This document shows, in pieces, positions 35,274-42,651 of a stretch of 42,651 bases of DNA (positions are counted from its first letter, which is position 1; each line of letters starts with the position of its first letter). Source of the stretch: Lysobacteraceae bacterium (GTDB taxonomy: Bacteria; Pseudomonadota; Gammaproteobacteria; Xanthomonadales; Xanthomonadaceae); the NCBI GenBank assembly GCA_008015095.1, contig SSEV01000193.1, forward strand, positions 1 to 42,651, read 5' to 3'. The notes beneath the pieces are model-generated. The model saw nothing but the letters and a program-made list of their open reading frames with translations. It was not told where the DNA came from and did no database searches. A program made the position numbers and the translations under genes.

Positions 35274-36011
35274 GTGTCCCGTGCGCGCACAGTATGGCTG
35301 TCGATCGTTCTGGCCTGGACCTGCGCCGTCGGCGCCCCCGCAGCAGCCCAGGATGCCGGCGAAGACCTGGATATGATCGTGGTGACCGGCTCCCGGGTCG
35401 GATACCGCGAGTTGCAGAAGACGCCTGCGATCTTCGTGACCAAGCCGGGCGATTTCCTGCTGCAGAACATCGTCCTGATCAACGACAGCCGCGAGCCCGC
35501 CGTGCGCAAACGCGAGTTGCACGAGACCATCGCCAAGCTGATCGCCGCCTCCGCCGGACGCTATCGCATTCTGCACAACGGCGCCTACCGTACCGCGCTC
35601 GATCGCAACAATTACCAGATCGACCCGGAAGAGGACGAGGAACGCCCCGACAGCAGCCTAGTCAATCTGCAGGTGCGTACCGATCTCGGTGGCGATCCGG
35701 CCCGTGCCGACGAAGTGATCTCGGCGATGCGGCGCTTCATCCGCGATGCGACGCGAATCGGGCGCACCGAGATCGATCTTGACGGCGATAGCGGTCTGGC
35801 GATGAACCGCCCCGAACGGTTCCGCTACGAAATCGTCGACGCCATCGCCCGCGATTCGCAGCGATTGCTGGAAGTGATGGCGATGCAATGCAGAATCGAG
35901 CTGGAAGGCCTCAACAGCCGGATCGAATGGCAGCGTGTGTCGGCGGCTGAACTGCTGCTCTACATTCCCTACACGATGAGCATCGGGGACTGCCGCAAAT
36001 CGGGCCCGTGA
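35274..36011 (+). CDS. Exported protein of unknown function with a TonB-box-like motif
   Basis: 245 residues from the GTG at 35274, which places a clean signal peptide (VWLSIVLAWTCAVGAPAAAQ) at the N terminus; GAGAGG lies ahead. Directly after it comes DLDMIVVTGSR, the motif found at the N terminus of xanthomonad TonB-dependent receptor plugs, but the protein is far too short for a receptor and no barrel follows. The remaining part is mixed alpha/beta with two cysteines near the end (MQCRIE, GDCRKS). Roughly the last 100 residues (ADEVISAMRRFIRDATR onward) vaguely resemble SIMPL-type domains. Function not assigned. Confidence 0.65.
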   Translation: MSRARTVWLSIVLAWTCAVGAPAAAQDAGEDLDMIVVTGSRVGYRELQKTPAIFVTKPGDFLLQNIVLINDSREPAVRKRELHETIAKLIAASAGRYRILHNGAYRTALDRNNYQIDPEEDEERPDSSLVNLQVRTDLGGDPARADEVISAMRRFIRDATRIGRTEIDLDGDSGLAMNRPERFRYEIVDAIARDSQRLLEVMAMQCRIELEGLNSRIEWQRVSAAELLLYIPYTMSIGDCRKSGP

Positions 36012-36070
36012 GCCCCATTCGATCCGCAAGGATCGCGCACGGACGCGTCGTGGCGATCAGGCCTTGGATA

Positions 36071-36478
36071 TCAGGCCTTGGATAGATGCGCGAGCGCTTC
36101 GGTCGCGGCCTCGCGGTCGTTGTCGTCGAAAACGCTGATCCTGATGTCTTCGATCGTGCCCCGATCGAGGCAACGAACATTGACGCTGAAGCCGTCCGGA
36201 TGGCTGCGCGGCACGTAGAACGATTTGACCCCGCAATGGCGACAGAACAGATGTCGTGCGATCCCGGTATTGAAGCGATATTCGGTCAGGTCTTCGCTGC
36301 CGGCCAACAACCGGAAACGCGATGCCGGAACGATCAGATGCAGGAACCCTGTCATCCGGCAGATCGAACAATTGCAGTCGAGAACATCGAGGGTCGTGGG
36401 TGCGTCGACCTCGAAACGGATGCGGCGGCAATGGCAGCCGCCGCGATGCGCGACCAGGGCGGTTGACGTTTCCCGCAC
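36071..36478 (-). CDS. GFA-fold (CENP-V/GFA) zinc protein
   Basis: 135 residues of the GFA family, small Cys-rich zinc proteins. Zinc-site motifs are GGCHCRRIRFE near the N terminus, CNCSICRMTGF in the middle and LFCRHCGVKSF at about 85-95. The family was named for glutathione-dependent formaldehyde activation, but this enzymatic role is disputed. The GTG at 36478 is chosen because AAGGA is eight bases ahead and it lies five bases from the stop of the preceding gene, implying coupling. An in-frame frame further upstream overlaps that gene and is unlikely. Note frmA at the left edge, about 36 kb away. Confidence 0.85.
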   Translation of the reverse strand: MRETSTALVAHRGGCHCRRIRFEVDAPTTLDVLDCNCSICRMTGFLHLIVPASRFRLLAGSEDLTEYRFNTGIARHLFCRHCGVKSFYVPRSHPDGFSVNVRCLDRGTIEDIRISVFDDNDREAATEALAHLSKA

Positions 36479-36482
36479 CGAC

Positions 36483-37106
36483 TCAGTCCTTGTCCTTGCC
36501 GCGACCTTTGCCCTTGCCTTTGCCATGACCGGAGCCGTCATGGCTGTCGCTGCCGCGATGATCATCGTTGCGACGCCCATGGTCGTTGGCGTGATCACGG
36601 CCGTGGCCGCGGCCGGGAAAATGGTCCTCCAGATCGCGATCCAGACGGATCGGCCGGCCCCAGCGATCGTAAGTGGGCACCATTCCGCGCTTGAGCCGAT
36701 GGAATTCGGCCGAACCCGGCTTGATTCCCAGACGCTTGGCGATCACGCCCCAGCCTTGGCCATGGTCGCGCTCCCAGAGATCGACCACGTAGCGGCAGGG
36801 ACGGCCGACGAGCTTGGCCAGTGCGCAAGCGAAATAGACATCGCCTGGCGCCCAGCGACGACGGGTCAATAACTCGACTACCAGATCACGCGGAGCGCCG
36901 TGGTAACGCACCATCTCGTCGACGAAGGGATCGCGATACCGGGAGCCGTAGCGATTCATGTCGCCGAGCCAGACATCGACCCATGCATCCCCGCTGCGTG
37001 GGTTCCAGCCGAAGGTGAAATCCTGGGCATGGGCGGGGGCGGCGGCGAACAGGGCCACCGCGAGGCTGGTCGAATACAAAGCGCTGGAGAGAAGGGGGCG
37101 GCGCAT
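36483..37106 (-). CDS. Exported protein with charged Gly/His/Asp/Lys-rich tail
   Basis: 207 residues. Signal peptide about 1-27 ending PAHAQ. A folded core at about 28-160 (DAWVDVWLGDMNRYG, YFACALAKLVGRPCRYVV, WGVIAKRLGIKPGSAEF) has no name I recognise. The tail from about 165 is low complexity: GRGHGRDHANDHGRRN, then GHGKGKGKGRGKDKD. His/Asp in the tail could bind metal; this is inference. The stop is followed immediately by the GFA gene start, so the two are likely co-transcribed. Confidence 0.75.
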   Translation of the reverse strand: MRRPLLSSALYSTSLAVALFAAAPAHAQDFTFGWNPRSGDAWVDVWLGDMNRYGSRYRDPFVDEMVRYHGAPRDLVVELLTRRRWAPGDVYFACALAKLVGRPCRYVVDLWERDHGQGWGVIAKRLGIKPGSAEFHRLKRGMVPTYDRWGRPIRLDRDLEDHFPGRGHGRDHANDHGRRNDDHRGSDSHDGSGHGKGKGKGRGKDKD

Positions 37107-37227
37107 GAGCAGGCATCCTCTGCGGGAAGGAAACGATGGCCGGACGCCTTTCGGCGCCCGGCCATCATCATGCCATCACGGCCGTGGTCCGGCGCAAGCG
37201 ATAGAAGACGTGTGCGCCGGCTTCGGT

Positions 37228-37689
37228 TCAGTCCTCGTGACGCCGACGCCAGTTGTCGTGGTCGTAACGGGAGCGGTGGCTGCGCCGGTCGTCACGCCAG
37301 TCGTCGCGATCATCGTAGCGGGGGTCGTAATACTCCACTCGGCAGCGGCCCCGGCTGTCGCAGCGTTGGCGGGAATAGCGACGATCATCGTGATGGCGGC
37401 GGTAACCGTAAGCGTTTCCGTAAGGCGGGCCGTAACGGTCCTCGTTACGAGGAATCATGCGGTAGTAGATCGGACGGCCATAGCGGTCGCGACGGACGAT
37501 CAAGCGGTCGCGATAGCCGTAATCGCCATAGCGGTAGTAGGGATGGCCGCCGCGGATCACCACATCGGCGACATCTACTAGCACACGGACCAGGTCGTCG
37601 TCTGCGCGCGCGGTCGAAGGGAGAAGGACGCTGGCGCCGAGGGCGGCGGCGAGCGCGGCAGGGGCGAACCAACGTGCGAGGGGCGACAT
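37228..37689 (-). CDS. Exported Tyr/Arg/Asp-rich protein
   Basis: 153 residues. Signal peptide about 1-29 ending TARA, a short hydrophobic segment DDDLVRVLVDVADVVIRGG, then a long stretch very rich in Tyr, Arg, Asp and His (YYRYGDYGYRDR, RRHHDDRRYSRQRC, DDRDDWRDDRRSHRSR). Such proteins are common, unnamed envelope proteins in xanthomonads. Repeated YRDR/DDRR patterns suggest disorder. No known domain. It lies 120 bases upstream of the other exported gene on the same strand. Confidence 0.7.
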   Translation of the reverse strand: MSPLARWFAPAALAAALGASVLLPSTARADDDLVRVLVDVADVVIRGGHPYYRYGDYGYRDRLIVRRDRYGRPIYYRMIPRNEDRYGPPYGNAYGYRRHHDDRRYSRQRCDSRGRCRVEYYDPRYDDRDDWRDDRRSHRSRYDHDNWRRRHED

Positions 37690-37895
37690 GTGTGATCTCC
37701 GGACAGCCGCGACATCGCGGACAGCCGCGACGATGCCGCGATCGTGGTGAACCGGATTTTAATTTCCCGGCTTCCGCACGATGAGTTCATCACGCGCTCA
37801 GGGATTGGTGCGCTGTCAAAGAAAGGGCTTCGTCGCGTTTTGGCTTTCCACACTTTTGTGGTGTGTTGTTGTGCGGTCAGCCATCGTCGGTGTGG

Positions 37896-38597
37896 TCAAA
37901 GGGAGCGCAGCGCCGCAGGCAATTCTGCGGCGCAGGTCACACTCCGCATGCGTGTCCGTTCCGCAGGCAATTCGGCCTGCGCCTCATGCGCCCAGGTCAA
38001 GGGATAGGGCATGTGCACGCCGCTGCCGCCCAAGCGCAGCACCGGCACGATATCCGAACGCAGCGAGTTGCCGATCATCGCGAATTCGGCCGGGGCCAAT
38101 CCGAATTCGGCGAACAGGCGCGCATAGGTCGCTTCGTCTTTCTCGCTGACGATTTCGATCCGTCGGAACAGATCCGCAAGCCCAGATTCGCGGACCTTGG
38201 CTTCCTGATGGAACAGGTCGCCCTTGGTGATCAGCACGACGGGATGGATACGCGCGATCTCGGCCACCGCTTCGCGGATCCCCGGCAGCAACTCGACCGG
38301 ATGTTGCAGCAGCGATTTGCCGATGTCGACGATATGGCGCAGATCTGCGGCCGAGATCCGCGCATCGGTGATCGCCACCGCGGTTTCGATCATCGAGAGA
38401 GTCATGCCTTTCACCCCGTAACCGAACAGGGCGATATTGCGTCTTTCGACCTCGTACAGCCGATCGTGGACATCGTCGAGATCGACATATCCGGAGACGA
38501 TCCGTTCAAACGCATGCTGCGCTTCGCGGTAATAGTCTTCGCTGCGCCATAGCGTGTCGTCGCCGTCGAAACCGACCATGCGGAGATGAGCGTTCAT
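37896..38597 (-). CDS. HAD-superfamily hydrolase
   Basis: Phosphatase-like enzyme of 233 residues. Motif I GFDGDDTLW carries the nucleophile Asp and the acid/base Asp two residues on, motif II is VVLITKGD, and motif IV GNSLRSD provides the metal-binding Asp. The cap helices lie between I and II (about 20-105). The ATG overlaps the stop of the lytic transglycosylase gene by ATGA, so the two are translationally coupled. Substrate unknown. It is the last gene of a four-gene minus-strand operon that starts with the antiporter. Confidence 0.88.
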   Translation of the reverse strand: MNAHLRMVGFDGDDTLWRSEDYYREAQHAFERIVSGYVDLDDVHDRLYEVERRNIALFGYGVKGMTLSMIETAVAITDARISAADLRHIVDIGKSLLQHPVELLPGIREAVAEIARIHPVVLITKGDLFHQEAKVRESGLADLFRRIEIVSEKDEATYARLFAEFGLAPAEFAMIGNSLRSDIVPVLRLGGSGVHMPYPLTWAHEAQAELPAERTRMRSVTCAAELPAALRSL

Positions 38598-39568
38598 TTT
38601 GGAGATCCCTCTTGCGCAGCGGGCTTGCCGGCTGCGAGTTTGTTCTTGGCAGGCCTATTCGTGGCGGGTTCCTTTGCGGCGGGCTTGTTCGCGGCAGACT
38701 TGCTCGATGCAGATTTGTTTGGAATCGGCTTGCTCGTGTCAGATTTGTCCAGTGCGGGCCTGTTGACCGCGGGCTTGCTAGGCATCGGCGTCGCGTCGGC
38801 GGGCCGCAGCGGCGGCGGTGCGAGCGCGGTCTTGTAGCGTTGGTACAGAGCCTGCACTTTCTGCAGATAAGCTTGGGTTTCGGCATAGGGCGGGACGCCG
38901 TCGTAACGCGCGACCGCGCCGATGCCTGCATTGTAGGCGGCGATCGCGCGCGTGCTGTCGTTCTTATAGAGCCGCAACAGCTTTTTGAAATGCCGGGCCC
39001 CCGCGTCGATCGATTGCGCGGCCGAAAATGGGTCGGTGACGCCGTATTCGCTTGCGATTTCGGGCATCAGCTGCATCACGCCCTGTGCGCCTTTCGGCGA
39101 TAGCGCTTTATCGTCGAAACGACTTTCGGCGTGCGCGATCGCACGCAGCCAGGCGTCCTCGACGCCGGTTTTACGGGCGGCGGCCTTGAATTGGCGCGCG
39201 TGGCGGTCGAGGATGGGCGCTTCGACTTCACCTAAGCCCTCGTGTGCGGGTTCGCCTTCAGGGGTTTCGACGGTGAAGCGCAGATACACACGCGAGCCGG
39301 GCAGATTGCGCGTGCCGTACACCAGTTTTCCGTCCTGTTCGCGCTCGTAGAGGGTTCCGCTGAACACGCCCATCTCGCCCCACAGGTTCGGGGTTTGCGC
39401 CGCGTTGTCGTCGATGATGTTGGCTTCGCACTTCGATCCGGGTTCCGGCGCGGTGGACAGACTGACCGTGCCATCGCGAATGCAACGATAGACCGTGCGC
39501 GCCGAGACTTCGGTGGCGCACACGGCGACCGCTGCAAGACAGAAGGCGATAGCGAAAGAACGCGACAT
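38594..39568 (-). CDS. SLT-type lytic transglycosylase with Lys/Ala/Pro/Ser-rich tail
   Basis: Exported enzyme that cleaves peptidoglycan glycan strands. 324 residues. Signal peptide about 1-23. Residues 25-100 are a DUF4124-like N-terminal part (VYRCIRDGTVSLSTAPEPG). The SLT domain covers about 137-245: AIAHAESRFD with catalytic Glu148, SPKGAQGVMQLMP, AIAAYNAGIGAVARY. The last 65 residues are a low-complexity tail with repeated NK/SK/KPA units, highly basic and probably disordered, perhaps binding the cell wall. ATG at 39568 gives the clear signal peptide. It lies 35 bases after the DUF2798 gene. Confidence 0.9.
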   Translation of the reverse strand: MSRSFAIAFCLAAVAVCATEVSARTVYRCIRDGTVSLSTAPEPGSKCEANIIDDNAAQTPNLWGEMGVFSGTLYEREQDGKLVYGTRNLPGSRVYLRFTVETPEGEPAHEGLGEVEAPILDRHARQFKAAARKTGVEDAWLRAIAHAESRFDDKALSPKGAQGVMQLMPEIASEYGVTDPFSAAQSIDAGARHFKKLLRLYKNDSTRAIAAYNAGIGAVARYDGVPPYAETQAYLQKVQALYQRYKTALAPPPLRPADATPMPSKPAVNRPALDKSDTSKPIPNKSASSKSAANKPAAKEPATNRPAKNKLAAGKPAAQEGSPK

Positions 39569-39603
39569 GCGATATCCAGATGCAGTCTGGAGCGGAAGTC
39601 GTG

Positions 39604-39867
39604 CTAGTCGCGGTGCGGCATTGCGCGGACGACCCACAACGCCATGCGCCACGCCAGGGGGCGGAAAGCGTATGCGGCGAGCACCGCAGCCGGCAATGCA
39701 ATCGCCCAGGCCTTGAGCCAGCGCAGCACGAAACCGGGATCGAGTCCGGTATTGATCGCGGTCACCACCGCGGCGACGAAAGCCGACATGCACGTCGCCA
39801 ATGTCGCCGGCAACAGTCGTTGGGCGCGCGCGGTATCATCAGGTGCCGGGCTTGCTTTCTGGTTCAT
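39604..39867 (-). CDS. DUF2798-family small membrane protein
   Basis: 87 residues, two membrane helices. The ATG at 39867 overlaps the stop of the antiporter gene by ATGA. AFVAAVVTAINTGLDPGFVLRWLKAWAIALP matches the DUF2798 pattern (TAxNTGxxxGFxxRWLxAW), followed by a second helix AAYAFRPLAW. Function unknown; small partner or accessory of the antiporter is a guess from the coupling. Confidence 0.85.
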   Translation of the reverse strand: MNQKASPAPDDTARAQRLLPATLATCMSAFVAAVVTAINTGLDPGFVLRWLKAWAIALPAAVLAAYAFRPLAWRMALWVVRAMPHRD

Positions 39868-41075
39868 GCCGAACGTACAAGTAGTTTGCGCATCCTGCGC
39901 AATTTGGGTGAAACCATCGGAATGGTCAGCATAGTGCTGGCCACGGCCATCAACAATAGCGCGGTGAAAGTTGCGCTGGTGATGATGTTCTTGTCCAGCA
40001 GCACATTGGCGAAGATGATCATGATCAGCGCCTTGGTCTGCAGCAGCCAGCCGATGATCGAGGCCTCTCCAGGCTGCCATTTCAGCAGCTTGCCGGCCAG
40101 ATGCACGCCGGCCAGCTTACCGGTGAGCTGCGCAAGCAGCAGTGCGGCTGCGGCGACGAACACCACCGATCCGCCCATGCTCCAACTGGTCTTCAAACCG
40201 GTGCTGAGGAAAAACACCGGCATCATCACCAGCAAAACGTGATGACGGAGTTGATCCATCTTCTCCTGTTCGAACCAGTCGGTGTCCATCACCATGCCGG
40301 CGAGAAAGGCGCCGACCATGAAGTGCAGGCCCGCCCAGTCGGCGCCGAACGCGCAGATCGCCAGCCAGATCAGCGCGACATACCAGCGGTCGCGTTCGGG
40401 CAGAGACCGCATCAATGTGCGATATCCGATGCACACGATAGCGAATGTGATCAGGAACCCGGCCTGACGACCGATCCGCACCCAGTCCATCAGCACCAGG
40501 GCGAGTACGCCCCAGATCGCGATATCGTCGAGACTGGCGTAGCGCAAAATGCGTTGGCCGATCGGCTGGCGCAGGATCTCAAGTTTTTCCATCAGCAGGA
40601 TCAGGATCGGCAGCGCGGTCACTGCACAGGCCATGCCGACGCCGACGACGAATTGCCAGCGCATACCCTTCGCGCCGATCCAACCGCCGAAACCCAGCAT
40701 CACCGCCGCGACGAGGCAGCCGGCCATCAGCGGCATGCCCAGCGCCAAGCCTGCGGTGATCGTGCTTTCGCGACGGTGCTGCCAAGCCTTGCGCAGATCC
40801 AGCTCGATCCCGGCGATGCATACGAACAGCATCACCGCCCACCACGCGACGCCGTTCAAGGCCTGGACCACATCCTTGTTGAATACGAAAGCGTAGTAGT
40901 CTGGAAACCACTTGCCGAGCACGCCCGGCCCGAGCGCGATACCGGCCAGGATCTGCACTACCACCAAGGGCGCGTAATAGTCGGTGCGCCCCACCCGCCA
41001 GATCAGATATGGCAGGGCGAAGATGATCGTCATCGCAATCAGGAACAGCTCGGTCGTGGTGATGGCGTGGGGCAT
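39864..41075 (-). CDS. CPA2-family cation/proton antiporter
   Basis: Inner-membrane protein of 403 residues with about 12 helices, of the Na+/H+ exchanger (KefB/NapA-like) family. Elements: LVVVQILAGIALGPGVLGKW in helix 2-3, CIAGIELDLRKAW (the G-ELD motif), SLDDIAIWG where Asp-Asp matches the ion-binding site, and FLAGMVMDTDWFEQ. No C-terminal RCK/TrkA domain, so it is not a full Kef. The ATG at 41075 begins directly before the first helix. Na+ versus K+ specificity cannot be told. Confidence 0.88.
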   Translation of the reverse strand: MPHAITTTELFLIAMTIIFALPYLIWRVGRTDYYAPLVVVQILAGIALGPGVLGKWFPDYYAFVFNKDVVQALNGVAWWAVMLFVCIAGIELDLRKAWQHRRESTITAGLALGMPLMAGCLVAAVMLGFGGWIGAKGMRWQFVVGVGMACAVTALPILILLMEKLEILRQPIGQRILRYASLDDIAIWGVLALVLMDWVRIGRQAGFLITFAIVCIGYRTLMRSLPERDRWYVALIWLAICAFGADWAGLHFMVGAFLAGMVMDTDWFEQEKMDQLRHHVLLVMMPVFFLSTGLKTSWSMGGSVVFVAAAALLLAQLTGKLAGVHLAGKLLKWQPGEASIIGWLLQTKALIMIIFANVLLDKNIITSATFTALLLMAVASTMLTIPMVSPKLRRMRKLLVRSA

Positions 41076-41806
41076 AATCAGAAATGGGGATAGCCGTTAT
41101 CGACAGAATAGTCCAAACGCTTGTTTTTTTTGCATAACTCCCGAGAGGCAATTGAAGTTCTCACCAAGAGGATCTGACTTTTTATTACTGCAGCTAATCC
41201 CAGTTAACGACACTTTATTCTTAATGAATCCTAGGGCCTGTTCACGCGATTCAAGGACATTGCGCGGCCATGCCGAGGGCGCGCGGCAAGGAAGCGCGAT
41301 GACGCCGCGCCCCGCCCCGCGCCCTCTGGCACGCCGCTGATTGGCAACGCAATGCCCCCGAATCGCGTGCACAGGCCCTAAGTGTATACAGGGAAGACTG
41401 TACGTTTGTGGGGGGCGTACGAAGACTCCGAAAGAAGATCCTTACTGCGCCTTCAAGGACGACGGCGAGCATCGTTTTGCGCTGGTTGCGCGAGATGTGC
41501 GGCTCACTGCGGTCGTGCTGATTGTGGCCTGCGCACTTAACGTCGCCTGGCCGGAGCAGCTGGACAAACTCGGCCGATTGTTTTCGATACGATCGCGTGA
41601 TGACGCGCTCACGGATCGCGCGGATTGATGAAAGACAAAAACAGCATGCTTGCATCGTGACGACACATCGAAACAGCTTTGGCATAACAGCGTGCAAGGA
41701 CGGATAAAACCAGGATCGAGCAGGATGGAGAGCACTTACAAACCTGAACACGCCCCCGTAGGCCCCTCGCCGATCGCGTGCTACCCTCTGGCCGTGATTT
41801 TGGAAG
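41076..41806. other. Divergent gap between antiporter and mltB-like gene
   Basis: About 730 bases, with a family B repeat at 41234-41378 and an AT-richer stretch at 41110-41230 that probably carries the antiporter promoter. Open frames on both strands here lack start signals and family features. Confidence 0.5.
41234..41378. mobile_element. Family B MITE-like repeat, copy 2, with TA flanks
   Basis: 145 bases. Ends GGGCCTGTTCACGCGATTC and GAATCGCGTGCACAGGCCC are an inverted repeat with one mismatch. TA lies directly outside each end (41232-41233 and 41379-41380), as expected from insertion at a TA dinucleotide, the pattern of IS630/mariner-type transposases. Interior blocks ATTGCGCGGCCATGCCGAGG and GCGCGCGGCAAGGAAG match copy 1. 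Confidence 0.8.
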
Positions 41807-42651
41807 ATGAGGCATAAGCCATTGATTTTTAATGTCAGCTCCCGTGCTTTCGTGTGTTTCACTGCGTTCTCGCTGAGCATGAGCTTTGGCGGTTGCGCGA
41901 CACCGAAACCATCGGCCACCCCTGCGCAGCCGCTGAAAGAACTGCCGGCGGCGACCGGATCCGTAAAACCTAAGCCTGCGCCCGAGGCCGCGTTGCTGTC
42001 GAAGCCCCAGCAACCTCCGGAGCGCCCAGTCGCGCCCCCCGAAGTGACCGACGCGACCCTGCCGCGCGAGCAACGCATCGCCGCTTTCGTCGATTACACC
42101 GCGCGGACGTATGGCATCGATCCGCAACGTGTCCGCGACACGCTTGCGCAGGCCGAATACAAGCAGTCAATCATCGATGCGATCACCCGGCCTGCCGAAG
42201 CGGTGAAGCCTTGGCGCGACTACCGTCCGATCTTTCTCAACGAGGCGCGGATCGCCGGCGGACGCGCGTTCTATCTCGACAACCGCGAAGCCCTGGAGCG
42301 CGTGGCCGCAAACAGCGGCGTGCCGGCCGAGTATGTGGTCGCGATCATCGGCGTGGAGACCAGCTACGGTCGGGTCACTGGCAATTACCGCGTGCTCGAT
42401 GCGCTGTACACGCTGGCGTTCGATCATCCGAAGCGCGCGCCGTTCTTCGCCGGCGAGTTGGCGCAGCTGTTCGCGCTGGTCAAGCAGGAACCGCAATTGG
42501 ATTTGCTCGGGCTCAAGGGCAGTTATGCCGGCGCGATGGGCATGGGGCAGTTCATGCCGTCGAGCTATCGCCTATGGGCGAAAGACGGCGACGGCGACGG
42601 CCGCCGCGATCTGCTCACCCACAAGCCGGACGTGTTCGCATCGGTCGCGAA
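41807..42651 (+). CDS. mltB: Lytic murein transglycosylase B-like lipoprotein (3' end off the window)
   Basis: Membrane-bound peptidoglycan glycan-strand cleaving enzyme, MltB family. The first 281 residues are in the window. A long N-terminal signal with lipobox GGC (SFGGCATP) makes it a probable lipoprotein; a Pro/Ala-rich linker follows, then the catalytic domain from about 85. VAIIGVETSYGRVTGNYRVLDAL carries the catalytic Glu, TLAFDHPKRAPFF follows, and GSYAGAMGMGQFMPSSYRLWA is the typical MltB signature with a DGDGDGRRD loop after it. The ATG at 41807 is the only good in-frame start; TGA precedes it 12 bases upstream. The C terminus lies beyond the right edge. Confidence 0.9.
   Translation, partial: MRHKPLIFNVSSRAFVCFTAFSLSMSFGGCATPKPSATPAQPLKELPAATGSVKPKPAPEAALLSKPQQPPERPVAPPEVTDATLPREQRIAAFVDYTARTYGIDPQRVRDTLAQAEYKQSIIDAITRPAEAVKPWRDYRPIFLNEARIAGGRAFYLDNREALERVAANSGVPAEYVVAIIGVETSYGRVTGNYRVLDALYTLAFDHPKRAPFFAGELAQLFALVKQEPQLDLLGLKGSYAGAMGMGQFMPSSYRLWAKDGDGDGRRDLLTHKPDVFASVA

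Noticed and set aside
36479..36598. Longer N terminus for the GFA protein
   Set aside because: It would overlap the preceding gene's coding tail in another frame and is Ala/Thr-rich; the GTG with AAGGA fits better.
37910..37933. GCGCCGCAG/CTGCGGCGC hairpin as a terminator of the HAD gene
   Set aside because: It lies inside the coding region, in a repeated AELPA-coding segment, and has no U-run.
40101..41093. 330-residue plus-strand frame opposite the antiporter
   Set aside because: His/Gln-rich shadow frame; the antiporter reading has clear helices and motifs.

Overview
The window is GC-rich with dense coding and reads like a chromosome of a Lysobacter-type member of the Xanthomonadaceae (Gammaproteobacteria). 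This is inferred from gene content: a plant-type GshA, an Anr/HemN/quinol-NO-reductase block, cytochrome c4 next to two DsbA-like lipoproteins, SirB2, and a cluster of secreted proteinase K-like proteases. No rRNA, tRNA, CRISPR array or complete insertion sequence was seen.

Layout. 1-5.3 kb (minus strand): frmA-type formaldehyde dehydrogenase (cut by the left edge), PEP carboxylase and glutamate-cysteine ligase. 5.4-9.8 kb (plus): an oligopeptide-binding protein, a VIT-family transporter and a lone OppB-type permease in one run, then a membrane protein with a DUF2007-like head and Asp-rich calcium-loop-like repeats. 10.4-18.3 kb (plus): five tandem S8 subtilases. Copies 1 and 2 look active, copy 3 has lost the oxyanion-hole Asn, copy 4 has lost the catalytic Ser, and copy 5 is broken by a one-base deletion. 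18.4-20.7 kb (minus): an unrecognised three-gene cassette, a permuted-papain-like protein followed by two paralogous proteins. 21.1-22.0 kb: a decayed HExxHxxGxxH metallopeptidase with a MITE-like repeat at its 3' end. 22.0-31.6 kb: EngB, cytochrome c4, two DsbA-like lipoproteins, an EEP-family hydrolase, HemN, Anr and quinol-type NO reductase. 31.7-37.7 kb: SirB2, two unknown divergent genes, an outer-membrane porin, an unknown exported protein, a GFA-fold protein and two secreted proteins with highly charged regions. 37.9-41.1 kb (minus): a tight operon of CPA2 antiporter, DUF2798 protein, SLT lytic transglycosylase and HAD hydrolase. 41.8 kb to the end: MltB-like lytic transglycosylase, cut by the right edge.

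How it fits together. HemN, Anr and the NO reductase form a low-oxygen/NO-response block; FNR/Anr-like boxes precede hemN and the NO reductase gene, and the hemN box lies so close to the start codon that a leaderless message is predicted. The protease array is the most unusual region: each gene keeps a signal peptide, I9 propeptide and strong Shine-Dalgarno, while the catalytic machinery decays from copy 3 to copy 5. Two families of short repeats with terminal inverted repeats (family A about 160-200 bp, family B about 145-176 bp) lie between genes.
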